Assembly: GCF_946221145.1 (NCBI RefSeq)
Contig: NZ_CAMIOH010000057.1
Location: 1 to 16,590 of the forward strand
Source of the DNA: an uncultured Paracoccus sp.
GTDB lineage: Bacteria > Pseudomonadota > Alphaproteobacteria > Rhodobacterales > Rhodobacteraceae
Length of the DNA stretch: 16,590 nucleotides
Direction: 5' to 3'
The number at the start of each line of letters is the position of its first letter. Within the stretch, counting starts at the first letter, position 1. Positions 5,717-11,982 of this stretch are shown here, piece by piece. The position numbers and the translations under genes were made by a program. The notes beneath the pieces are model-generated. The model ran no database searches, had not been told where the DNA came from, and worked only from the letters and a program-made list of their open reading frames with translations.

Positions 5717-6043
5717 ATGAACCGAACCATCTTGGCAGCAGTCCTGGTCGCGGGATCAGCAGGCGCGGCAACCGCCCAGGACTTCGACGTCATGCAAAAG
5801 GCGATGTCGCTGGGCACCCTGATCGGGTCCGAGGAATATTGCGGCCTCACCTATGATCAGCAGGCCATCGAAGGGTGGATCGCGGACAATATCCCGGCGG
5901 AAGCCATGGAATTTCCGCAGAACCTCGAAATGGGCGTGACCGCCGAAACCTACACCCAGAACGACCGCAGCCCCAGCGCCAAAACGGCGCACTGCGCTGG
6001 GATCAGCAGGACCGCGAAGCATTATGGATTTGTCGCAGGATGA
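5717..6043 (+). CDS. Small exported protein downstream of the repressor (lysogeny gene)
   Basis: The product is 108 residues. The N-terminus MNRTILAAVLVAGSAGAATAQ is a clear signal peptide with a probable cut after Ala-Thr-Ala or AQ (about residue 20-21). The mature part of about 88 residues has two cysteines (Cys42 in EEYCGLTYD, Cys93 in TAHCAGIS) that could form a periplasmic disulphide. A good Shine-Dalgarno (GAGGGGG) sits a few bases before the ATG. It is 14 bases after the repressor stop and overlaps the next gene by ATGA, so it should be expressed in the lysogen. This is typical of lysogenic-conversion or superinfection-exclusion genes. No family is recognised and the function is unknown. 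Confidence 0.75.
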   Translation: MNRTILAAVLVAGSAGAATAQDFDVMQKAMSLGTLIGSEEYCGLTYDQQAIEGWIADNIPAEAMEFPQNLEMGVTAETYTQNDRSPSAKTAHCAGISRTAKHYGFVAG

Positions 6044-6294
6044 GTAAGTTGCAGCGAACAGAGGTCACAGACTGGATGGGCGAGAAGGGGGCAATTCGCC
6101 CCTGCGAAGCTTGCGGCGCACAGCAATGGATGGTGCCCCATCTCGAAGACGGTGACAAAGATGCCGCAATACAATTACACATGATCGTCAACAACCAACT
6201 AACGGATACGGTAGGGTTCACCCCCGCGATGTGTGTGAATTGTGGAAACACTCGCCTGTTTCACATCGACGCCATTAAAGCGGGACGCAAATGA
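6040..6294 (+). CDS. Small zinc-ribbon protein
   Basis: The product is 84 residues, MSKLQRTEVTDWMGEKGAIR..., with two Cys-x2-Cys knuckles (PCEACG at about 22-25 and MCVNCGNT at about 65-68) separated by about 40 residues. This spacing fits a single zinc ribbon that may bind nucleic acid or protein. It overlaps the exported-protein gene and the membrane-protein gene by ATGA at both ends. It is therefore part of the repressor operon and likely made in lysogens. No specific family is recognised. Confidence 0.7.
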   Translation: MSKLQRTEVTDWMGEKGAIRPCEACGAQQWMVPHLEDGDKDAAIQLHMIVNNQLTDTVGFTPAMCVNCGNTRLFHIDAIKAGRK

Positions 6295-6725
6295 GCGGCG
6301 ATGCCATCACTGACGGCAAGATAGTCACGCACGCCAACTTTGTCGGACCGCCGAACCGGGGCTTGAAATCTGGCGGGGGCGGCGGCACTTATGGCAGCAT
6401 GGACGCACAGGATCTCCACGGTCGGATTGCCAAACTTGAAGGGTCTAACACGGCCCTTCTTGGCGCGGTCGGCATTATCTCTGCCGTCCTCATCGGCGGG
6501 ATGGCACTCGTTTGGTCCGACGTTTCACGCGTGGAAGATAAGGTAGATAATCTGCCCACAGCGATCCGGGAGGAACTGCAAGGGCTGAACGCTTCTATGC
6601 TTGAAGCAATCCGGGCCGGGCGCGAAATCAACCAGTCTCCATCCGTGATCGTTATCCCGCAAGCCGCTGCTGATGCCGCACAACCCACACTACCCGCCCC
6701 CGCACCCGAAGGCCCCAGCGAGTGA
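6291..6725 (+). CDS. Single-pass membrane protein with flanking coiled coils, last gene of the repressor operon
   Basis: The product is 144 residues. It has a glycine-rich N-terminal region (LKSGGGGGTYGS, 26-36), a short coil (MDAQDLHGRIAKLEGSN), one membrane helix at about 55-76 (ALLGAVGIISAVLIGGMALVW), then a second helical coil (DVSRVEDKVDNLPTAIREEL) and a Pro/Ala-rich tail (PTLPAPAPEGPSE). The coil-helix layout recalls XhlA/hemolysin-type membrane proteins and phage exclusion proteins, without a firm match. It begins by ATGA overlap and is followed about 70 bases later by a strong terminator, which closes the operon. Confidence 0.7.
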   Translation: MSGDAITDGKIVTHANFVGPPNRGLKSGGGGGTYGSMDAQDLHGRIAKLEGSNTALLGAVGIISAVLIGGMALVWSDVSRVEDKVDNLPTAIREELQGLNASMLEAIRAGREINQSPSVIVIPQAAADAAQPTLPAPAPEGPSE

Positions 6726-6796
6726 TGCGATAGCGGCAACCGAACCCTTGGATTAGCTGAACGTCTTTTCCGAACCAGATCATGTGAACCTCATCT

Positions 6797-6820
6797 GCCC
6801 GCCCCTGTGGCGGGCTTTTT
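6797..6820 (+). terminator. Rho-independent terminator of the repressor operon
   Basis: GCCCGCC (6797-6803), loop CCTGT, GGCGGGC (6809-6815) and TTTTT (6816-6820) make a perfect 7-bp GC stem with a T-tract. It lies downstream of 6725 and upstream of the next operators, so it isolates lysogenic transcription from the rightward early operon. Confidence 0.85.
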
Positions 6821-6862
6821 CATGGTCGATGCTAACCCAGCGCGACAGGCCGCGCCACAATT

Positions 6863-6910
6863 ATGGGGTTAATATACCCCTTTTCTGTTGACGGGGTATA
6901 TTAACCCCAT
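6863..6910. promoter_or_regulatory. Paired operators forming a perfect 18-bp inverted repeat
   Basis: ATGGGGTTAATATACCCC (6863-6880) and its exact reverse complement GGGGTATATTAACCCCAT (6893-6910) are separated by 12 bases (TTTTCTGTTGAC). Each arm is itself a GGGGT...ACCCC palindrome closely matching the two sites in front of the repressor gene. This is therefore probably a second repressor operator cluster, equivalent to a lambda OL/OR pair on the far side of the immunity region. Confidence 0.75.
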
Positions 6911-6916
6911 TACAGA
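6888..6916 (+). promoter_or_regulatory. Candidate rightward early promoter between the paired operators
   Basis: TTGACG (6888-6893) starts in the 12-base gap between the two operator arms and is a 5/6 match to a -35 box. At 17 bases spacing the -10 would be TACAGA (6911-6916), which is weak. The right-hand operator fills the -35/-10 spacer, so repressor binding would block polymerase. The first gene starts at 6945. Confidence 0.45.
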
Positions 6917-6944
6917 TGATCCCACTGCAACGCAGAGGGATGCC

Positions 6945-7169
6945 ATGCAACACCAGAATTCCAGCGCAGATCGCGCATTCGGGCTGATCGGCGCAGCCGC
7001 CACTGCCCTTTCCCTTTCGGTCATCGCCGTCGCAGGCTGGATCGCGGGCACCGCCATTGGCGACGCCATGCCGACCGCCGAGGCCGCGACCGCCTTCATC
7101 GCCCCTACCAGCCACCAGATCGACGTCATGGGCATGACGCGCCTTGCCGAGCGGGTGGGCGCAGAATGA
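6945..7169 (+). CDS. Small single-pass membrane protein, first gene of the rightward operon
   Basis: The product is 74 residues, MQHQNSSADRAFGLIGAAAT..., with one membrane helix at about 11-38 (FGLIGAAATALSLSVIAVAG and beyond) and an extracytoplasmic or cytoplasmic tail of about 35 residues. The start at 6945 is favoured over the longer TTG-started frame because AGAGGGA lies 5-12 bases upstream and because the longer version would include the operator. It is the first gene after the repressed promoter and overlaps the GapR gene by ATGA. The function is unknown. Confidence 0.65.
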   Translation: MQHQNSSADRAFGLIGAAATALSLSVIAVAGWIAGTAIGDAMPTAEAATAFIAPTSHQIDVMGMTRLAERVGAE

Positions 7170-7483
7170 CCCCATCATCCGCCACAATCGGCCACAACAA
7201 GCCGCCGATGAAGAACACCGCCGAAGATCAGGCCGTGTCAGATCGCGCATATGGAACGGCCCAAGATCACCTGCGGCAGTTCGTTGAAAGGATCGAGGCC
7301 CAGCGCGCCAGCATCAAAGGCGAAATGGCTGTGCTGAAAGAGATTTACGCCGAGGCCAAAAGCACGGGCTTCGATGTGACCGCGCTGCGCCAGATCATCA
7401 CCATCCGGGCAAAAGACGCTGACGCTTATGCGGAACAGCAGGCGCAGCTGGATCTGTATAAAAACGCGCTTGGGATGGCTTAG
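7166..7483 (+). CDS. gapR: GapR/DUF2312 family nucleoid-associated protein
   Basis: The product is 105 residues. After a 22-residue leader, the sequence TAQDHLRQFVERIEAQRASI, then GEMAVLKEIYAEAKSTGFDV, then TALRQIITIRAKDADAYAEQ and LDLYKNALGM matches the DUF2312/GapR pattern over its whole length, including the AEAKSTGFDVTALR core. In Caulobacter, GapR forms clamp-like multimers on overtwisted AT-rich DNA ahead of replication and transcription and stimulates gyrase and topoisomerase IV. A phage copy beside a sliding-clamp gene suggests help with fork topology during phage replication, or modulation of host GapR. The family is clear; the phage role is inferred. Confidence 0.85.
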   Translation: MTPSSATIGHNKPPMKNTAEDQAVSDRAYGTAQDHLRQFVERIEAQRASIKGEMAVLKEIYAEAKSTGFDVTALRQIITIRAKDADAYAEQQAQLDLYKNALGMA

Positions 7484-7486
7484 CTG

Positions 7487-8611
7487 ATGAACGCGATCAC
7501 CGATATCATCCCCGCCGAAACCATCGCAGCTGGTGTCATCCGCGTCAGCGTGCCGGATCTTCGCCGCGCGGTGAACCAGACCGCAGCCGTCGTTGAACGG
7601 CGCAACACAATTCCCGTGCTGGGCTGCCTGCGCGTCGTCCCCCATGGCGACAAGCTGCTGATCACCGCCACTGATCTTGATATGTGGCTGACGGTCGAAT
7701 GCCCGGCGCTGTGCGCGAACGACGCGCCCACGTTCCTGCTGCCCGCCCGGCTTATGGTGCAGATCCTGCGCGGGGCCGAGGCGGGCGACACCATCATGTT
7801 CAGCAAGTCTGGCGACGTGGTGACCATGCGGATCGGTCAATCCACCGCGTGCCTGCGCGAAACGTCGCTGGTCGGCGATTTCCCCGACGCGCGGGATATG
7901 GACGATGCCGCGTCGTTCGCCATCCCAGCCGCGAAGCTGGGCGCGGTGATCACCAACTGCGCGCCCTGCATTTCGACCGAGGAAACCCGCTATTACCTGA
8001 ACGGGATCTATCTGCACGAACGCGACGGCGCGCTTGCGGGCGTGGCGACTGACGGCCACCGGCTGTCGATCTATCAGACCGACGCCAAATGGCCCGTCAC
8101 CGGTCATATCATCCCGCGCAAATCCGCACCGATGCTGGCGCGGCTGTGCGGGCTGGCGGGCGATGCGGATATCACCGTGCGCGCCTCGGCTTATCTGCAC
8201 ATGCTGACCTTCGAGGGGTCAGGCTGGGTGCTGGTCGCCAAGACGATCGACGGCACGTTTCCCGACTACACGCGGGTGATACCGCCGCTTGCTGACAATC
8301 CCGGCCATGCCGTCCTGTCACCCGCAACGCTGCGGCGCTTTCCCCATGCACCGGGGCACGCGTCCCGCGCTGCAAAGCTGGATCTTGTTCGCGGGACGAT
8401 GACCTATGCCGAGGTTTTCCACGGGCTTGAATTCACCACCCCGATCGAGGCCGGGGGCGCCTTCGCCGTGGGGTTCAACATCGAATACCTGCGCGCGTTC
8501 ACGGCTGCATTCGGCACGATCCGCTTGACGCTGATCAACAGCGGCGATCCCGCCCGCATCACGTCCCAAGATCCGAACTGGTTGGGCGTCCTCATGCCCA
8601 TGCGCGTTTAA
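7487..8611 (+). CDS. dnaN: DNA polymerase III beta subunit (sliding clamp) homologue
   Basis: The product is 374 residues, about the usual length of bacterial DnaN (about 366-380). Signature segments occur in order: VERRNTIPVLGCLRV (first domain), STEETRYYLNGIYLH and LAGVATDGHRLS (second domain), IDGTFPDYTRVIPP (third domain start), and the C-terminal LINSGDPARITSQDPNW...GVLMPMRV, which matches the usual VMPMRL ending. The clamp encircles DNA and tethers polymerase. A full-length clamp on a phage would support processive phage replication or recruit phage-specific partners. It starts 3 bases after the GapR stop and is therefore co-transcribed. No key segment looks missing. Confidence 0.93.
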   Translation: MNAITDIIPAETIAAGVIRVSVPDLRRAVNQTAAVVERRNTIPVLGCLRVVPHGDKLLITATDLDMWLTVECPALCANDAPTFLLPARLMVQILRGAEAGDTIMFSKSGDVVTMRIGQSTACLRETSLVGDFPDARDMDDAASFAIPAAKLGAVITNCAPCISTEETRYYLNGIYLHERDGALAGVATDGHRLSIYQTDAKWPVTGHIIPRKSAPMLARLCGLAGDADITVRASAYLHMLTFEGSGWVLVAKTIDGTFPDYTRVIPPLADNPGHAVLSPATLRRFPHAPGHASRAAKLDLVRGTMTYAEVFHGLEFTTPIEAGGAFAVGFNIEYLRAFTAAFGTIRLTLINSGDPARITSQDPNWLGVLMPMRV

Positions 8612-8623
8612 GGAACCACACCC

Positions 8624-8815
8624 ATGCCGACACCGGATTATCACCGGGGCGCGCTGATCAGCCGCCCCGACCTCCCAAACATGCCTTGGCGCTGGACCCA
8701 CGACAAAACCGGCCTTTCCGGCTCGGCGGCGTCGATGGCTGCGGCAGTGCGCCAGATCGACCGTGCGCTTGATGTGCTGGAAGTCGGCGAATACCCGGAA
8801 GGGGGCGCCGCATGA
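8624..8815 (+). CDS. Small hypothetical protein
   Basis: The product is 63 residues, MPTPDYHRGALISRPDLPNM... It has a short tryptophan-containing N-terminal part (PWRWTHDKTG) and a C-terminal helix (SAASMAAAVRQIDRALDVLE). AAGGAA lies 8-13 bases before the ATG and the gene begins 12 bases after the clamp stop. It overlaps the next gene by ATGA. No family is recognised. Its position next to the clamp gene makes a replication-related role possible but unproven. Confidence 0.6.
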   Translation: MPTPDYHRGALISRPDLPNMPWRWTHDKTGLSGSAASMAAAVRQIDRALDVLEVGEYPEGGAA

Positions 8816-9081
8816 CCGACGCGCATCCCACCACCAAAGAGGCCGAGGCACTGGCGGTCATCCAGACCGCTATCCGTGACGAACTGTCCCGGCTTTGGGA
8901 AGATCATTACCTGCCGCCCAAATACATCGCGGCAATCTTCGAAATTCCACATGGCATCTGCTGCGCGATCCTGCGGGACATGCGCGAACGCGGCGTTGTG
9001 GAATTCCGCAAGGGCCTTGTCGGCGACGACGGCGAATTCCGGGGTTGCGGATATCGGCTGGCGCCGGGGGTGCAGACATGA
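8812..9081 (+). CDS. Small winged-helix-like hypothetical protein
   Basis: The product is 89 residues. EALAVIQTAIRDELSRLWED is helical and is followed by YLPPKYIAAIFEIPHGICCA, ILRDMRERGVVEFRKG and GYRLAPG, the helix-turn-helix plus wing arrangement of small phage DNA-binding proteins. The start and stop overlap neighbours by ATGA. No specific family is recognised. It may regulate the rightward operon. Confidence 0.6.
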   Translation: MTDAHPTTKEAEALAVIQTAIRDELSRLWEDHYLPPKYIAAIFEIPHGICCAILRDMRERGVVEFRKGLVGDDGEFRGCGYRLAPGVQT

Positions 9082-9524
9082 CCGCCCGTGCGCGCCTGCA
9101 CGGCACGACGTCAGAATATACCCGCGGCTGCCGCTGCGACCAATGCAAGGCGGCGAAGCGGGCCTATAACCGCGCCTATTGGGAAAGCCTAGGCCGCCCG
9201 CCGTTGGGTTCGCCATGCACCGATGGCAAGACGAACTTTCCCAGCCAAACGGCGGCGGCCGCGCATTTCGGCGTGGCACCGTCTCTGATCAGCTATCATC
9301 TGGACAAGCACGGCAACCTTAGCCGCCTCGGCAAGCCCAGCGGTGGGCGGACTGGCGGCGGCAAGACGCCGGTGCAGATCGGCCCGCGCAAGTGGCCGTC
9401 CAAAGCTGAATTCTTCCGCTATCTCGGGGTAACCGACGACACGGGCCGGGGCTGGTTTCGGCAGAGCAAGACGGATCGCATCCTTGCCGCGCTGATGGCC
9501 GCCGACGCGCGGAGGGCAACATGA
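9078..9524 (+). CDS. Phage protein with Cys cluster and two HTH-like segments
   Basis: The product is 148 residues. The N-terminus HGTTSEYTRGCRCDQCKAAK (residues 8-27; Cys18, Cys20, Cys23) is a short zinc-binding-type pattern common in small phage proteins. Residues about 54-77 (FPSQTAAAAHFGVAPSLISY) look like the HTH found in NUMOD1-like modules. A related second segment occurs at about 107-128 (PSKAEFFRYLGVTDDTGRGW). It may be a DNA-binding regulator or a remnant of a homing-endonuclease accessory domain without the nuclease. The start at 9078 overlaps the upstream stop (ATGA) and the stop overlaps the methyltransferase start. Confidence 0.65.
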   Translation: MTARARLHGTTSEYTRGCRCDQCKAAKRAYNRAYWESLGRPPLGSPCTDGKTNFPSQTAAAAHFGVAPSLISYHLDKHGNLSRLGKPSGGRTGGGKTPVQIGPRKWPSKAEFFRYLGVTDDTGRGWFRQSKTDRILAALMAADARRAT

Positions 9525-10966
9525 ATGTGGGCCTTCATCCCCGCCGCCCCCGGCACGGGCTATCCCTGTGCGCGGGATATGGCGGCCTCGACCTCGGATT
9601 GCAGCTGGCCGAGCCGGGCTTTCACACCCGCTGCTTTGTTGAATTCGACCCCGACGCCCAAGCCGCGCTGGTCGCAGGAATGGTGGGTGGATATCTGCCC
9701 GGTCTTGCCGAGCATGGCCCCGGATCTGCGGGACATGCTGACACCGCCACAGCGGAACGGCGCGCCCGACCTTTCCGGGCGGCCCCGGTGTGGGGCGACC
9801 TGCGAACCTTCGTCGGTCATGGCTGGCGTGGTCACATCGACACGATCCTTGCGGGTTACCCTTGCCAGCCGTTCAGCGCCGCCGGCCAACGTCGTGGCGC
9901 TGATGATGAGCGGCACCTATGGCCCGACGTTGCCCGGATCGCCCGAGAAGTCGCCCCCGAATGGTTGTTCCTCGAAAACGTCGCCGGGCATGTCAGCCTC
10001 GGCCTTGAAACCGTGCTGCGAGACATATGGCACATGGGCTTCACGCCTGCGGCTGGCCTATTCTCGGCGGGCGAAACTGGCGCGCCGCATGAACGGCTCC
10101 GGGTGTTCATCGTGGCCCACCGCAAAGGCGGTGACCGGCGGGGCGAACAGTCAACGGGAAGCACGGGGCGCGGGTGGCCCCGACTTGCAGGAAGCGGCGC
10201 AGAACTGGCCGACGCCGATGGCGGGCACGCCAGCGCAGAACGGCAACAACGCGGCGGGGAATTCGGATTTCAGCCGGAAGGCCGAGGAACTGGCGCGGGG
10301 GCTGTGGGGGACGCCGAGGGGATCGGACGGCGCCAAGGGCGGCCCCAACCAGAAATTCGGCGCGGGCGGGATACCTCTGCCAGCGCAGGCAGCGCAATGG
10401 CAGACGCCAGTTGCCGACGATCGGATGGACAGGGATCGGGGCAAGTTCAACAGCCGTGGCGAACCGAAGCTATCGGGTCAGGCACAACAATGGCCGACGC
10501 CCGCCAGCCGGGACCACAAGGGCGAGAACAGCGCGGACCATCTGACGAACGGCACGGGCCGCAAGCACATGGATCAGCTGCCCAACGCGGTCGCCCATGC
10601 CTTCACCCTCCCGGCCCTGCCGAGGCAGACCGATGGGCCGTCATTCTTGGCGCGGCTCCGTATCTCGCGCCAGCTGCGAGCCTACGTGATTGCCTCGCAT
10701 GGGCGGGCGACCTGGCGGCGGCTCTTGAAGGGCCGGGCGGCGCGCAGACTAAATCCCGGCTTTGTCGAATGGCTGATGGGCTGGCCGCCCGGTCACGCGC
10801 TCTGCGCGGCCTCGGAAACGGCGTTCACCCACTGGCAGCAGGATATGCGTGGCGCGCTCTCGCAGCTGCCCACGGCCTCGGCCCCGTGGATCTGGATGCC
10901 GAAGGCCGAGGCGACCCCAGCACCAATCAAACAACTCAACCTTTTCTGATGGAGGCATCGGCATGA
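9521..10966 (+). CDS. DNA (cytosine-5) methyltransferase, 481 residues
   Basis: C5 methyltransferase motifs are in order: motif I LSLCAGYGGLDLGL (14-27); the AdoMet-binding acidic residue in FVEFDPDA; motif IV GYPCQPFSAAGQRRG with catalytic Cys115; motif VI LFLENVAGH (Glu152-Asn153-Val154); motif VIII GAPHERLRVFIVA (187-199). After a long target-recognition region with repeated ADA words (ELADADG, VGDAEG, AMADAS, TMADAR), motif X follows as RGLGNGVHPLAAGYAWRAL (GNGV at 432-435). It would methylate cytosine in a specific sequence, probably to protect phage DNA from host restriction. It overlaps the HTH gene downstream by ATGA. The second half is also open in the +1 frame with its own conserved features (see 10089-10949), so the true C-terminus is uncertain. 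Confidence 0.85.
   Translation: MNVGLHPRRPRHGLSLCAGYGGLDLGLQLAEPGFHTRCFVEFDPDAQAALVAGMVGGYLPGLAEHGPGSAGHADTATAERRARPFRAAPVWGDLRTFVGHGWRGHIDTILAGYPCQPFSAAGQRRGADDERHLWPDVARIAREVAPEWLFLENVAGHVSLGLETVLRDIWHMGFTPAAGLFSAGETGAPHERLRVFIVAHRKGGDRRGEQSTGSTGRGWPRLAGSGAELADADGGHASAERQQRGGEFGFQPEGRGTGAGAVGDAEGIGRRQGRPQPEIRRGRDTSASAGSAMADASCRRSDGQGSGQVQQPWRTEAIGSGTTMADARQPGPQGREQRGPSDERHGPQAHGSAAQRGRPCLHPPGPAEADRWAVILGAAPYLAPAASLRDCLAWAGDLAAALEGPGGAQTKSRLCRMADGLAARSRALRGLGNGVHPLAAGYAWRALAAAHGLGPVDLDAEGRGDPSTNQTTQPFLMEASA
10089..10949 (+). CDS. Alternative +1-frame C-terminal half of the methyltransferase (WPTP-repeat type)
   Basis: A second frame is open from 9525 to 10949. From an internal ATG at 10089 it reads 286 residues with features typical of another class of phage methyltransferase C-terminus: repeated tryptophan-proline words (SSWPTAKAVTGG, NWPTPMAG, LWGTPRGSDGAKGG, QWQTPVADD, QWPTPASRDHKG) and the closing RLNPGFVEWLMGWPPGH. 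Hand-counted third-position G/C is higher here than in the main frame (10202-10330: 38/43 against 28/43; 10742-10906: 46/55 against 33/55). It could be joined to motifs I-VIII by a +1 shift near 10100-10125, be made from its own start, or be a relic frame. Translation is not proven. Confidence 0.4.
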   Translation: MNGSGCSSWPTAKAVTGGANSQREARGAGGPDLQEAAQNWPTPMAGTPAQNGNNAAGNSDFSRKAEELARGLWGTPRGSDGAKGGPNQKFGAGGIPLPAQAAQWQTPVADDRMDRDRGKFNSRGEPKLSGQAQQWPTPASRDHKGENSADHLTNGTGRKHMDQLPNAVAHAFTLPALPRQTDGPSFLARLRISRQLRAYVIASHGRATWRRLLKGRAARRLNPGFVEWLMGWPPGHALCAASETAFTHWQQDMRGALSQLPTASAPWIWMPKAEATPAPIKQLNLF

Positions 10967-11151
10967 CCGCAGCAACAGCCCCAGCGCCGATCTTCGTTCG
11001 CATGTTTCAGGTGCAAGAGGTGTTCGGCATTCACCGCGTCACGGTCTATCGGCTGGCGCGGGCAGGCAAGATCAAGATCCACAAGCGCGGCACGTCCAGC
11101 TTCGTGCGGGCGTCCGACATGATCGCGCTTATCGAAGGCGGGGACCAATGA
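10963..11151 (+). CDS. Excisionase/AlpA-like helix-turn-helix protein
   Basis: The product is 62 residues: FVRMFQVQEVFGIHRVTVYR, then LARAGKIKIHKRGTSSFVRA and SDMIALIEGG. This is the MerR-type HTH fold of small phage excisionases and AlpA-like regulators (recognition helix HRVTVYRLARAG, wing KIHKRG). A strong GGAGG lies 8 bases upstream of the ATG, and the ATG overlaps the methyltransferase stop. Position two genes before the integrase region fits an excisionase (directionality factor), but many such proteins are transcription regulators, so the role is not certain. Confidence 0.7.
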   Translation: MTAATAPAPIFVRMFQVQEVFGIHRVTVYRLARAGKIKIHKRGTSSFVRASDMIALIEGGDQ

Positions 11152-11510
11152 TCGGCGCAGCCTGCCCCTATGACGGGTCGGTCTGCGAGGTGCCCGGCCT
11201 TGGCTTCCGGGTTCTGGAAACCACGCCGACGCAATGCGCGATCAACGATCTGCCCTGTGACAAGTTCGAGCCATGTCCGACTCTGGACGTTCTGCTGATG
11301 GACTTCCCGCGTGGCGATTGGGCCGAGGCCGTGGCGAACGATTTCAGCGCCCATCCGGCCAATGTCCCGGTGCCCAGCGCGGGCGCACTCATGATCACAC
11401 TGTTGGCCGCCGCGATCCTCGCACGGCCCCTGTGGCACACTGCCAGCCGCGTTGGCGACTGGTTCACCAGAGAACGCGGGTGTGGCCCGCAGCAAAATGG
11501 ATGGGTTTAA
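11148..11510 (+). CDS. Cysteine-containing protein with a C-terminal membrane helix
   Basis: The product is 120 residues. Residues 1-75 contain five cysteines (6, 13, 30, 37, 43) in short motifs such as CPYDGSVC and LPCDKFEPCP, followed by an acidic stretch (DFPRGDWAEAVANDFSAHP). A single membrane helix at about 76-95 (SAGALMITLLAAAILARPL) precedes a basic tail. The start overlaps the HTH gene by ATGA. No family is recognised. The Cys-rich part may bind metal or form disulphides depending on topology. Confidence 0.6.
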   Translation: MIGAACPYDGSVCEVPGLGFRVLETTPTQCAINDLPCDKFEPCPTLDVLLMDFPRGDWAEAVANDFSAHPANVPVPSAGALMITLLAAAILARPLWHTASRVGDWFTRERGCGPQQNGWV

Positions 11511-11511
11511 G

Positions 11512-11979
11512 ATGACCGCTGTGAAGCTGAAAACGATCGAAGAACTTACCGCGAGCCATACCGCTTGGTATTCGTCCAACGATCAGGACATTTGGTCGGG
11601 CGGGCCATATGACACCCGCGAAGAAGCCGAGGCCGAGGCGGCGGGAAGTGAGCATCGCCTGATCGTGCAGGCGACGAAACCCCCCATTCGGTTGTCGCGA
11701 TACTTCACACACGGCGAATTTCTCGAAGGTGTCGATGATGCCTTGTGCGATTACCATGACCCGGATGGCTGCCCCGCGACAGATTTTGCCCCGGCGGTCA
11801 ATATGGATCTGCAAGCACGCGTCTGCGCCGCGATCGATGAATGGCAGGTCGCGCATCAGCTGGCGCCCTGCACATGGGCGTTCACGGGCTTCGGGGCTGT
11901 GGAAACTGCGGCGTGGGTGAAGGATGCCGAGGAGGCGATAGCGCAATCGGAAATGGAACGCCCAGCCGTTGGTTCGTGA
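11512..11979 (+). CDS. Hypothetical acidic protein, last gene of the rightward operon
   Basis: The product is 155 residues, MTAVKLKTIEELTASHTAWY..., acidic, with several tryptophans (IWSGGPYDTREEAEAEAAG, ACTWAF-like core, AWVKDAEEAIAQ). The start at 11512 is chosen because it lies one base after the upstream stop; an in-frame ATG at 11497 would overlap that gene. Neither start has a good Shine-Dalgarno. The opening, with a residue-conversion pattern like WSGGPYDTREEAEAEA, resembles small phage proteins of unknown function in alphaproteobacteria. No role can be assigned. Confidence 0.6.
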   Translation: MTAVKLKTIEELTASHTAWYSSNDQDIWSGGPYDTREEAEAEAAGSEHRLIVQATKPPIRLSRYFTHGEFLEGVDDALCDYHDPDGCPATDFAPAVNMDLQARVCAAIDEWQVAHQLAPCTWAFTGFGAVETAAWVKDAEEAIAQSEMERPAVGS

Positions 11980-11982
11980 ATA

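Noticed and set aside
7238..8200. 320-codon minus-strand frame opposite the clamp gene
   Set aside because: The plus strand encodes an unmistakable DnaN. The mirror frame is His/Arg/Gln-rich, a usual shadow of high-GC coding DNA.
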